This document shows positions 56,517 through 64,000 of a DNA stretch of 64,000 bases, in pieces. The stretch's first letter is position 1; the number at the start of each line of letters is the position of its first letter. Source of the stretch: Silene conica (lineage: Eukaryota > Streptophyta > Magnoliopsida > Caryophyllales > Caryophyllaceae); NCBI GenBank assembly GCA_029255685.2, contig CM055311.2:9297031-9361030 (forward strand), in the 5' to 3' direction. The translations under genes and the position numbers were made by a program. Under the pieces are notes generated by a model. That model had not been told where the DNA came from, did not search any database, and worked only from the letters and a program-made list of their open reading frames with translations.

Positions 56517-57446
56517 GCTTTCGCAAGGAATTCTTCGGTTTTATTCTTGCTTTGACTTTTGGTACTTAGATAAAGACTCCAGTTGACTTTCCATTGTTCC
56601 TTAATTATGCAAAAGACTCAAGGACATGAATTTGGTGCTAAATCGTCCATTTTCCGCATAAATCTGCAAAAGTGCATAAAAATACGAAAGTACACGATTG
56701 TTGGGAAATAAAGGCTAAAACATAGTAAATGAGCGACCAAATGCGTGTAAAAATATATGAAAAACATCATAAAATAGACACGCATCAAATTCCCCAAACC
56801 AAACCCTTGCTTGCCCTCAAGCAAGAAATAGACTCGATCCTAACTAATGGAACGATTTCAATCTCAGAGCGAAATTTACATGTAAGCCTATACCAATGCC
56901 AAGTACAAAATGAGAAAGTATTCAAATCATGCAAACGAGTTATGGTGCTGGCAAACTTGCAACACTAGAGACTATAGAGACTTTATACCATGGACTCTCG
57001 CGGTACGCTCGAGACACTCATGAAGCAAAGGGTGAGTATATGTAAAAGATAGAAAGAAGTATTTTTGTCATGACACTCACCTAACTGCGACCCATGAAAA
57101 CATGCCTGCAATCTAACATGAACAAGAATTCCACAACTTTGTACAACAATCTCATTTAAGTGGCCTAGATACATGCAATTGAGGTAATGAAAGATATGTG
57201 AAGTAAAAGGGTAAAAAGTGGTTAAGATGTTTTTGGATATGTGGGGTTAATAGCCAAGCTAGTAAAACCGTTTCCCAACAACATATTTCACAACTTTTGA
57301 AATTAAGAAAGTGCTCTTTTGTAGCACAATTCTCACATTAAATATAAGAAAGGACTCCCCAATATTTTGAATGAAGTACGGGAGTGATAACATATAAAAG
57401 AAAATGAATTTGGAACGGATTTTTTTTCATTCTGATGTTGTCAGTT

Positions 57447-57479
57447 GGTCGACCGACTTATGATGGTGGTCGGTCGACT
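57447..57479. repeat. Palindrome pair 12-9-12
   Basis: GGTCGACCGACT + TATGATGGT + GGTCGGTCGACT. Confidence 0.95.
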
Positions 57480-58479
57480 GACTCTGTTGTAAATATTGAT
57501 TTTTTCGTTTTTCTTTTCTTTCTTTCTTTTTCTTTCTTTTTCTGTTCTTGTTCTTTTCTTTCTTTTCTTTTCTCTTTCTTGCTCAAGATAGCTTACAAAC
57601 CAAGATACCTCTAGATAACCAAGGACCACAAATACTAGCTTGGAAGGGTAGGCTAAGTATGGGATGTAGTTTTGGGGGAATAAAAAGGCAATTTTAGCTA
57701 TGTAAGGCTTATGGGTAAAAATGAGAAAAGGGATCCCAAATGCACGTATCAAGACTCACAAAACGAGATGGTAAAACAAGTATATAGCAATTCAAGTTCA
57801 TGTTTATGCATATTGATGTAACATGTTCCAAGGGGAGTACTACTCACATCCTAGACAACTGGTTTAAGAATGAAACCAGGAAATAAGCTCTAAAACTTAG
57901 AATGTATAGTAGGTTGCCAAGGTATAAGTCAAGTCTCAAGATATACAGATTGACAAAAACTCTTAGATATGCAAAAGACTCTTATACTAAAACAAGTTGA
58001 CAAGGCAAGGAAAATGCATAGACATGTAAGAAAGCTAAATCATCCTTGAAATACTTTCGTTCCTGACTCGACCTATATGCTAAAATAAACGTGCATTTTT
58101 TGGAATTTTTTTTTTTTAATTTTTTTGGATTTTTGTATATATAAGGAAAATAAAGAAAAGAACAATGCAAGACAGAAATGCAATAAACGTGTGACAGAAT
58201 GCAATGCATGTGACACGAAACCATTCCCCAAACCAACCCGCACAATGTCCCCATTGTGCATTAGCCTAAGTAAAGGTTTCAGAAAATCAAAGAAAAGATG
58301 CGAATAAATAAAAACTAAGGAAAAACTGGAAAGAACTCATTGGGTTAATAGATGTATGAGAAAAACCTCCCCAAACCAGCGTAAGCTGAGAGGTTTTGGT
58401 GGCTAGCAGTGCCACTGAAATACCAAAGATGGTTGCACGGCTCCCGAGGAAGAAACGAACGGACTGCGACGGACAGGTA

Positions 58480-58584
58480 GGTCGACCGACTGGTATATCT
58501 GGTCGACCGACCTTCCTGTAGAGTACAGGAATTTCGGCAATACGGCGACTAGGTCGACCGACTGGTGTATCTGGTCGGTCGACC
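58480..58584. repeat. Two palindrome pairs 12-9-12
   Basis: 58480: GGTCGACCGACT + GGTATATCT + GGTCGACCGACC. 58552: GGTCGACCGACT + GGTGTATCT + GGTCGGTCGACC. The two spacers differ at one base. Confidence 0.95.
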
Positions 58585-58723
58585 CTCTGTGTCCCAGCGG
58601 TCTCCGTTTCTTCGTAAAAACCTGCAAAAAGCAAGAAAAGTATATGCGCCCAACAAATGCGCGATATTCCAAAAACAAGTCCAAAGTCTTAACTACGCAA
58701 GCATAAAGAAAAAGGTTCTAAAA

Positions 58724-59851
58724 CTATGAACAAACCAAAAAAAAAAAAAAAAGTCTCACACAACAAAAAGTAAATTGTCTTAAAAACTTAAACTTGAAAT
58801 AACTATCCGCTAAAGATTCGGAAAATATCCGACCACGGCTTCTTACGACATGCCGTAGTCTCCACGGTGTTCTCTTGATTAAAACACATCTTCTTCCCGC
58901 CGTCGCAAAGCATACGCGACGGCCTTTCCTCTTGAGCCTGCCTCCTCTTCTTCTTCTCCTTCGATCCACGACATCTGGGTCCTCATCTTCTTTATAGCTT
59001 AGACATCCCATTCCTCCTCTCTGAACTATGACTTCCTTCACTTTGGGTTTCCCCAAACCAATTCCTGCACTAGTCACAATAGAAGCGTCCTCCATATTGC
59101 TCCCAATCTGGGGCGGAGGTGTAAAAACAGATACAGGAACAGGTAATAAAGTAGGAGAAGTAGTGATGACCTCATACTTCTTTTCAGAAGTGATAGCATT
59201 ACACGTGATGGGGGTCATAGCATCCTTCTTCCTATAAGATAGGCCATATATAATAGAATGCTTTCCTACTTTGAAGGTCAAAGTCCCAGTGCCTACATCT
59301 ATGATGGCTCCTGCAGTGTGAAGGAAAGGTCTTCCTAGAATTATAGGTATATGGGCATCCTCTGGGATGTCCAAAACTACGAAGTCAACTGGGAAGAAAA
59401 ACCTATCAATACGCACAGGGATGTTTTCCAACACCCCTATAGGTTCCATAGATGTACGATCTGCCATCTGGACTGTCATACTGGTCACTTTAAATTCGGT
59501 CATTCCTAATTTTAAGGCAACGCTTAGGGGCATGACACTTATACTAGCACCTAAGTCGCATAAAGCCTTCTTAACTGGGAAGGTTCCTATATTGCAGGGG
59601 ACAGAAAAACTACCAGGGTCCTCTAATTTGTGAGGGGCAATGACATGTGACAAAAAACTAGATGACTCTTCAGTGAGGGCCACCGACTCAACCTTTTCTA
59701 GAGACCTCTTTCTTGACAAAAGTTGTCTCATAAATTTAAGATAGGAAGGAACTTGTTGAACTAATTCTAGAAAAGGGACTTGAACATTTAATGAACGAAT
59801 CACATCCTTCAATTTATCAAAAGATACCTGATCCTTCGAAGGCACGAGTCT
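58724..59851 (-). CDS. Athila protease region (same frame as gag, after one stop)
   Basis: Continues the gag frame after the TAA at 59852-59854: RLVPSKDQVSFDKLKDVIRS. The first 80 residues match the Athila linker (VPSYLKFMRQLLSRKR). The aspartic protease follows with DLGASISVMPLSVALKLGM near residue 95, where DLGAS replaces the usual DTG/DSG as is common in this lineage, and ends near HIPIILGRPFLHTAGAIID (about residue 170). The protein then loses homology. An Arg/Lys-rich tail (DRRRRRRGGRLKRKGRR) and unrelated sequence take the place where reverse transcriptase should start. The element therefore supplies no polymerase. Confidence 0.85.
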   Translation of the reverse strand, partial: RLVPSKDQVSFDKLKDVIRSLNVQVPFLELVQQVPSYLKFMRQLLSRKRSLEKVESVALTEESSSFLSHVIAPHKLEDPGSFSVPCNIGTFPVKKALCDLGASISVMPLSVALKLGMTEFKVTSMTVQMADRTSMEPIGVLENIPVRIDRFFFPVDFVVLDIPEDAHIPIILGRPFLHTAGAIIDVGTGTLTFKVGKHSIIYGLSYRKKDAMTPITCNAITSEKKYEVITTSPTLLPVPVSVFTPPPQIGSNMEDASIVTSAGIGLGKPKVKEVIVQRGGMGCLSYKEDEDPDVVDRRRRRRGGRLKRKGRRVCFATAGRRCVLIKRTPWRLRHVVRSRGRIFSESLADSYFKFKFLRQFTFCCVRLFFFFLVCS

Positions 59852-61675
59852 TTATGGGAAAGGAGCAGCTGAGGACTCAGTATTTGCAGCCCTTTTCAGA
59901 AACCTAGGGGTCTTGTCACCCCGGAAAAGAAAATCCCTTAAGTTATTCGGTAATTCTGGACGAAAAGGAACTTCTGGTTCTGCTTCGGCGGTCGGTCGAC
60001 CATCTTCTTCGGTCAGTCGACCGCTCTCCTGTTTAGATAAAATTTTCGGGTCCTGCTCTATGGTCGGTCGACCTGGATCTTCGGTCGGTCGACCGTCTTC
60101 AGCGCTGCTCGGCTGTTTTTCTTTCTCGCTCCCCACTTTAGCTCCACTTCGTAGGGATATGACGTTCAGAGTCTCTTTTTTCTGGTCCGTCTTGGTCGGA
60201 AGTTGACCCGGAGCCCTAGTATCATTCTTGCCCGCGATTTGAGCAATCTGAGACTCTAACATCTTCATCCCTGCCTCTCTAGCCTGTGACTCCTTCTGAA
60301 CCAACCCGATAAGATTTTGGATAAGAGTGTATGTGTTGGGTGGTGGATTTGAAGGTGGTTGAGGGTTAAAGGGTGGCTTTTGAAAATTTTGCTTATTTGG
60401 GGGGATATATGTGGAATTTTGCTGAGGTTGCATATGTTGTGGGTTTAGAACATTCTGGCCTGTCCACCTCATGTTGGGATGGATATTATTATTATTCGGG
60501 TCATAGAAGTTGTTCCCACGATAGTGCTGAAAAGCGGCACATGTTTCATTGGATGAAGTACAGAATTTTGACACATGCCCTTCTCCACCGCACCTCTCAC
60601 AAGCGAAGGGTCCGTCCTGAACGGCGTTTACTTGGTAAATTCCTCCCTTGCTTCCACTTCCTAGATCGAATTTTCCTCCAGCTTCTAATTTTTCTAGTTT
60701 GGCCGTTAAGGCCTCAATAGCTGCCAGGTTGTATTCAGATTTCCTTTGATTGCCTCTGGAGGTTCCATGCTCAGCACGGTGTACAGCAACATCTTCTATC
60801 AATTGGAGACCCTTAGTCTCTCCTGAATTATCTTGGAATCTCCCATTAGCTGCAGCATCTAGGTAGGCCCTGTTGTCATCATAGAGGCCATTGTAGAACT
60901 GGTTACAAAGAAACCATTGTTCGAATCCGTGATGTGGTATGGATCGAACAAGTCTCTTGAACCTGTCCCACGCCTCACTAAAGTCTTCATTGGGGCCTTG
61001 TTTGAAATTTGTAATCTGCGCTCTTAAAGCATTGGTCTTTGATGCAGAATAGTATTTCCTGTAGAATGCTAAGGCTAAGGTATTCCAATCTGTGACTCCC
61101 GCAGCAGTGCGGTCTAAATCTCTGTACCATTCTCTCGCAGCGTCCCTAAGAGAGAAGATAAACATGGTTTGCTTAATTTGGTCTTGCGTCACTCCTTCTG
61201 GGGGTGCAATAGAGCATATGTAATCTGTGAAGATTTCAATATGCTTTGCAGCATCCTCATTGGCCGAGCCTCCAAATTGGTTTCTTTCAACCATAGTAAT
61301 ATAGGCAGGCTTGGCCTCGAATGGCTTCCCAGTACCTGCAGGTAAAGTGAACCCTTTGTATAGGTCCTTTGCCTGAGGCATGGAGTGACTGTCAATAGTA
61401 GCTTCTTCTGCCATATCCTCTTCTTTTTTCGGAAAAACTGGAAAGTAGGTAAAAGGTGGTGTTTTTGGTGAAAGTGGGTTGTTGGGTGAATTTGGTTGTG
61501 AAGGTGGTGTGTTTGGTGAAGATGGTAATGATGGTTGTTCGAATAAGTCTTCTTGAAATAAGGAAGATGGTGATCCTCCTTCCTGATTTGCTAGAAGTTG
61601 CTTTCTCCTTTCTCTAAGAGTCCTCTCAAGCTCGTGGTCAAGTGGTAGGAGTTCTCCTTGAACTGACCTGCGCAT
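59852..61675 (-). CDS. Athila gag, 607 residues, with palindrome-encoded GRPT repeats
   Basis: ATG at 61675 (MRRSVQGELLPLDHELERTL). The retrotransposon gag domain (residues about 150-300) includes SLRDAAREWYRDLDR, LALAFYRKYYSASKTNALRA, FSEAWDRFKRLVRSIPHHGF and FYNGLYDD. A zinc knuckle CERCGGEGHVSKFC lies near 360, then a Pro/Asn/Gln-rich region. Residues about 525-565 read GRPTEDPGRPTIEQ and GRLTEEDGRPTAEA: the two palindrome pairs at 60062-60094 and 59990-60022 translated in frame, each pair a 7-residue repeat. The frame ends APFP followed by TAA at 59852, where related elements continue PFPQ, so this is probably a CAA to TAA nonsense change. Confidence 0.9.
   Translation of the reverse strand: MRRSVQGELLPLDHELERTLRERRKQLLANQEGGSPSSLFQEDLFEQPSLPSSPNTPPSQPNSPNNPLSPKTPPFTYFPVFPKKEEDMAEEATIDSHSMPQAKDLYKGFTLPAGTGKPFEAKPAYITMVERNQFGGSANEDAAKHIEIFTDYICSIAPPEGVTQDQIKQTMFIFSLRDAAREWYRDLDRTAAGVTDWNTLALAFYRKYYSASKTNALRAQITNFKQGPNEDFSEAWDRFKRLVRSIPHHGFEQWFLCNQFYNGLYDDNRAYLDAAANGRFQDNSGETKGLQLIEDVAVHRAEHGTSRGNQRKSEYNLAAIEALTAKLEKLEAGGKFDLGSGSKGGIYQVNAVQDGPFACERCGGEGHVSKFCTSSNETCAAFQHYRGNNFYDPNNNNIHPNMRWTGQNVLNPQHMQPQQNSTYIPPNKQNFQKPPFNPQPPSNPPPNTYTLIQNLIGLVQKESQAREAGMKMLESQIAQIAGKNDTRAPGQLPTKTDQKKETLNVISLRSGAKVGSEKEKQPSSAEDGRPTEDPGRPTIEQDPKILSKQESGRLTEEDGRPTAEAEPEVPFRPELPNNLRDFLFRGDKTPRFLKRAANTESSAAPFP
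59990..60094. repeat. Two palindrome pairs 12-9-12 inside gag
   Basis: 59990: GGTCGGTCGACC + ATCTTCTTC + GGTCAGTCGACC. 60062: GGTCGGTCGACC + TGGATCTTC + GGTCGGTCGACC. The 21-nt period is seven codons, so the reading frame is kept. Confidence 0.95.
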
Positions 61676-61775
61676 AAGATGGAAACTACAAGAAAACGGT
61701 GAGAAGGTTTAAGGAACAAAAAGTTCCTTAAACAAAGAGAAACAAAAACAAAAAACAATAAACACTGGCGTCACC

Positions 61776-61793
61776 TCCCCGGCAACGGCGCCA
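61776..61793 (-). promoter_or_regulatory. Athila primer-binding site (tRNA-Asp)
   Basis: Plus strand TCCCCGGCAACGGCGCCA equals the 3' end of plant tRNA-Asp(GTC) as I know it. On the minus strand TGGCGCCGTTGCCGGGGA is thus its complement, five bases from the LTR end (61799). This is a usual Athila primer site. Confidence 0.9.
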
Positions 61794-61798
61794 AAATT

Positions 61799-63102
61799 TG
61801 ATGCCCGTCGTTGAGGGTACCAAAGATAAAATTTATAATTCCTAAACTTAAACTATAGATAGTGAAAGTCAGGGTCGAACCACATAGTGGTGGGGAATGT
61901 TTATTGTTTGGTGTTAATGTTTAAAGGTAACAAATTTAGGGGTTTGATTGTTGATTACTAAGTCTAAGCGTAGAATTAAAATAAAACAACAAAATAAAGA
62001 TGAGAATTAAATATATAAAAAGGGATGCTAGGATGTTTGGGTAATAAATAGCTAAGGTAATATAAATCCTAAGGTCAACATGTATTGCAGTCGCGTAAGG
62101 GGGTGTAACATATCTTTTTAGGCCAGCTATTCCAGTCGGCCGACCACAGCCTCGGTCGACCGACCCACTATTTGAGTCGGCCGACCGCGGCTCTGCTACA
62201 AGTCGGTTTTGGAATTTATTCTACCTATGCATATTATCCCCTAAATCCTAACATATGAAAATTAGCTACTCATGGTTGTTAAGACGATTATGAAAACGGG
62301 ATTAAACATGGTAAACATAGTGAATAATCTAAACATGCAAGAATTAATAAAGCTTGAGATTCTGACTTAAACGAATGTAATAATAATAAGAACAATAAAA
62401 AAGCTAGATTAAAAGAATAATTACCACAGTCGGAATTAGGGCATAAAGGAACAAACTTTATTGAATGCTTGGGAATTGTTGAAAGATTACAAAATAAACT
62501 AACGAACTGAATGATTGAATTGATAAAACCTAGATGTAACTTCTTATAAATAAAACTGAATTATATTGCTCGATGACAATGAATGAATCCAAAACCCTAA
62601 TCACAAGATTAGTTTATATAGGGCTTAGAGATTAGAGTTTCCTAAAAGACTTCTACTTCTACTTTATTACCGAAAACACGTTCTGGGCTTCGCTGAGGTC
62701 GGTCGACCACTTTGGTGGGTCGGTCGACCTCTTTCACGGGCTTAGTTGAATTCTGGGCCTTTTTTCAGGATTTGGACTTTTATGAAAATCAGGCCTGGTC
62801 GGCCGACCCGTTAAGTTGTGGTCGGTCGACCGCTTCCGCAAGGAATTCTTCGGTTTTCTTCTTGCTTTGACTTTTGGTACTTAGATAAAGACTCCAGTTG
62901 ACTTTCCATTGTTCCTTAATTATTTAAAAGACTCAAGGACATGAATTTGGTGCTAAATCGTCCATTTTCCGCATAAATCTGCAAAAGTGCATAAAAATAC
63001 GAAAGTACATGATTGTTGGGAAATAAAGGCTAAAACATAGTAAATGAGCGACCAAATGCGTGTAAAAATATATGAAAAACATCATAAAATAGACACGCAT
63101 CA
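61799..63102 (-). repeat. Athila 5' LTR, 1304 bp, internally deleted
   Basis: Matches 55207-56787 except for a 277-bp net deletion near 62121 (TTTTTAGG joined to CCAGCTATTCC), which removed the first palindrome of the first pair. The remaining palindromes are at 62134, 62154-62186, 62697-62729 and 62797-62831. The last pair has an 11-nt spacer owing to a 2-nt insertion. Confidence 0.95.
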
Positions 63103-63107
63103 TCGAG

Positions 63108-63690
63108 CAACTCACAGGGCAAAACAAAGAGCAAGGATACAAGCATAATATGTCACCATTGCCACAAGACTGGGCATTGGAGGCGCTCATGCCCCGTGTA
63201 TCGTGAGGACATTAAGGCATGCCGTGTTACTCCTGTTGGTATGTCTTCTTCTTCTTTTATTCACATGATTGAGATTAACCATGCAAGTTACGGAACTTGG
63301 GTACTAGATACTGGTTGTGGTTCTCATCTATGTAATCATGTGCAGGGCCTCCGAAACCAAGAACCCCTCATCAAGGGTGAGGTTGACCTGCGTGTCGGGA
63401 ATGGAGCACGTGTTGCTGCAGTCTCGAAGGGAACATACGTGATCCAGCTTCCAAGTGGATTCGAGTTATTTTTATATAACTGTTATTATGTTCCTAGTTT
63501 GTCCAAAAACATTATTTCAGTTTCTGCACTTGACAAACTCGGTTTTTCATTTGTAATAGACCACTTGTGGGGAATAAAGCATGTATTCGCCCTAAACTTG
63601 CAGGATTATAATGAAATTTATAGTTGTGAATATTGTCATAAGATAAATAAAAACAAGAAAAGAATACAGCCTTGGGTCCTTGCTTGAATA
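63108..63690 (+). pseudogene. Copia-B nucleocapsid/protease fragment fused to an antisense LTR
   Basis: Resumes gag after the Athila insertion (SNSQGKTKSKDTSIICHHCH). The zinc knuckle CHHCHKTGHWRRSC is complete here, unlike Copia-A. Protease WVLDTGCGSHLCNHVQGL follows and then the linker to LGFSFVID. At 63560 the homology to Copia-A ends. The frame runs on by chance through the inverted LTR to a stop at 63690. Integrase and everything downstream are missing. Confidence 0.85.
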
Positions 63691-64000
63691 GGCCTAAGAA
63701 CAGGAATTAAAGTAAATTCCCTCCTATAACTTGCACCCAAGACTTTGTTTGAGATGATGCCGCGTGTGCTAGAAAATACTCTCCAATTGCCTTGCAATAT
63801 GGGGAGAGCTATTGAGGTTTTAGATGTGAGATCTGAGTTTTGGGAGAAGAATGCTCTCAAAACCGTAATTGTGAGAATTATGATTCAACAGTTACTGACA
63901 TAAGGAGAAGGACTCTCCTTATGTAGCAATTTGGTGGGTCGGCCGAATTAGTGTAAGAATGGGCTTTGTCCACTCTTACCTTATTCCTTTGCATGATTCG
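63566..64000 (-). mobile_element. Inverted copia LTR (Copia-B type), continues past window
   Basis: Plus strand TGTGGGGAATAAAGCATGTA onward is the reverse complement of the end of the Copia-B LTR (43372 backwards) and is nearly identical to it. CCACT (63561-63565) just before it equals the first five bases of the primer-site region (AGTGG) in reverse. So a minus-strand 5' LTR with a broken primer site abuts Copia-B protease. The rest lies outside the window. Confidence 0.85.

Larger units (their letters stand above)
55207..56787 (-). repeat. Athila 3' LTR, 1581 bp
   Basis: Plus strand TGATGCCCGTCGTTGAGG ... AATAGACACGCATCA. Contains palindrome pairs at 55800-55832, 55841-55873, 56384-56416 and 56484-56516. 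Confidence 0.95.
56788..58723 (-). other. Athila 3' noncoding region where pol would be
   Basis: Begins at the LTR with a minus-strand tract (GGTTTGGTTTGGGGAATT) that should prime plus-strand DNA. 57500-57580 is a TTTCTTTC polypyrimidine tract. Palindrome pairs lie at 57447, 58480 and 58552. No pol motif is readable on either strand. Confidence 0.6.
55207..63102 (-). mobile_element. Non-autonomous Athila-type Ty3/gypsy element, 7.9 kb
   Basis: LTRs at 55207-56787 and 61799-63102, target duplication TCGAG (55202-55206, 63103-63107), tRNA-Asp primer site next to the right LTR and a purine-rich tract next to the left LTR, so the element reads on the minus strand. It encodes gag and protease only; reverse transcriptase, RNase H and integrase are absent. 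It lies within Copia-B gag. Confidence 0.9.
42383..63565 (+). mobile_element. Copia-B: 5' part of a Ty1/copia element, interrupted twice
   Basis: The sequence resumes across two younger insertions: 42383-44563 (LTR, primer site, leader), 53801-55206 (leader, gag) and 63108-63565 (nucleocapsid, protease). Copia-C (44569-53795) and an Athila element (55207-63102) lie between, each with 5-bp duplications (TCATA, TCGAG). Gag is nearly identical to that of Copia-A. The element ends within pol at 63560, next to an inverted LTR with five bases of primer site. Confidence 0.9.

Noticed and set aside
63636..63860. 74-codon frame also seen at 43078-43302
   Set aside because: Both are in copia LTRs of the same family; no domain is recognisable.

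Overview
The window is plant nuclear DNA made almost wholly of nested transposable elements. I found no intact host gene, no true tRNA or rRNA gene and no CRISPR array. The evidence for a plant is the set of families present: Ty1/copia elements with initiator-Met primer sites, an Athila-type Ty3/gypsy element with a tRNA-Asp primer site, chromovirus-like gypsy LTRs, CACTA, hAT and Stowaway DNA transposons, a plant LINE end and tRNA-derived SINEs. A dicot is likely. I suspect Caryophyllales, but the sequence does not prove it. The density of nesting suggests heterochromatin.

Layout. 1-1047: 3' end of a LINE. 1048-5650: AT-rich repeats, foldback elements embedded in (TA)n tracts, SINE and tRNA-like copies, a 22-bp minisatellite of roughly 67 copies (3459-4925) and a small foldback element. 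5651-22190: a hAT-like element that split a tRNA-like sequence. Inside it lies CACTA-1 (6300-21776), which holds a coding-free LTR element (7162-14538) with two small hAT elements in it, a 3' part of a gypsy chromovirus (Tekay-1, 14539-18273), an Athila LTR fragment, and gene-like exons including a probable Vps52 exon. 22191-24800: old, mostly unassigned DNA. 24801-37309: CACTA-2 with a decayed Ulp1-like protease gene and a nested copia element (Copia-A, 25898-34529). 37310-39797: several small hAT, Stowaway and Mutator-like elements. 39798-42382: remnants of a second gypsy chromovirus (Tekay-2). 42383-63565: Copia-B, a relative of Copia-A, interrupted by a very young non-autonomous copia (Copia-C, 44569-53795) and by a non-autonomous Athila element (55207-63102). 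It ends at 63566 against an inverted copia LTR.

Target-site duplications resolve the order of insertion: 8 bp for hAT, 3 bp for CACTA, 5 bp for LTR elements.

The most unusual signal is a repeated architecture in retrotransposons of unrelated lineages: two 12-nt palindromes of consensus RSTCG-RY-CGASY separated by exactly 9 nt (period 21 nt, two helical turns). It occurs in Copia-A, Copia-B, the Athila LTRs, the Athila non-coding region and the Athila gag reading frame, and in mixed 7/9-nt form in Tekay-2. Homologous positions of the related Copia-A and Copia-B carry different palindrome words but the same spacing. Other notable signals are a tandem LTR array whose hairpin stems co-vary, reiterated polypurine-tract/LTR-head motifs, and a young copia element whose pol is dead.
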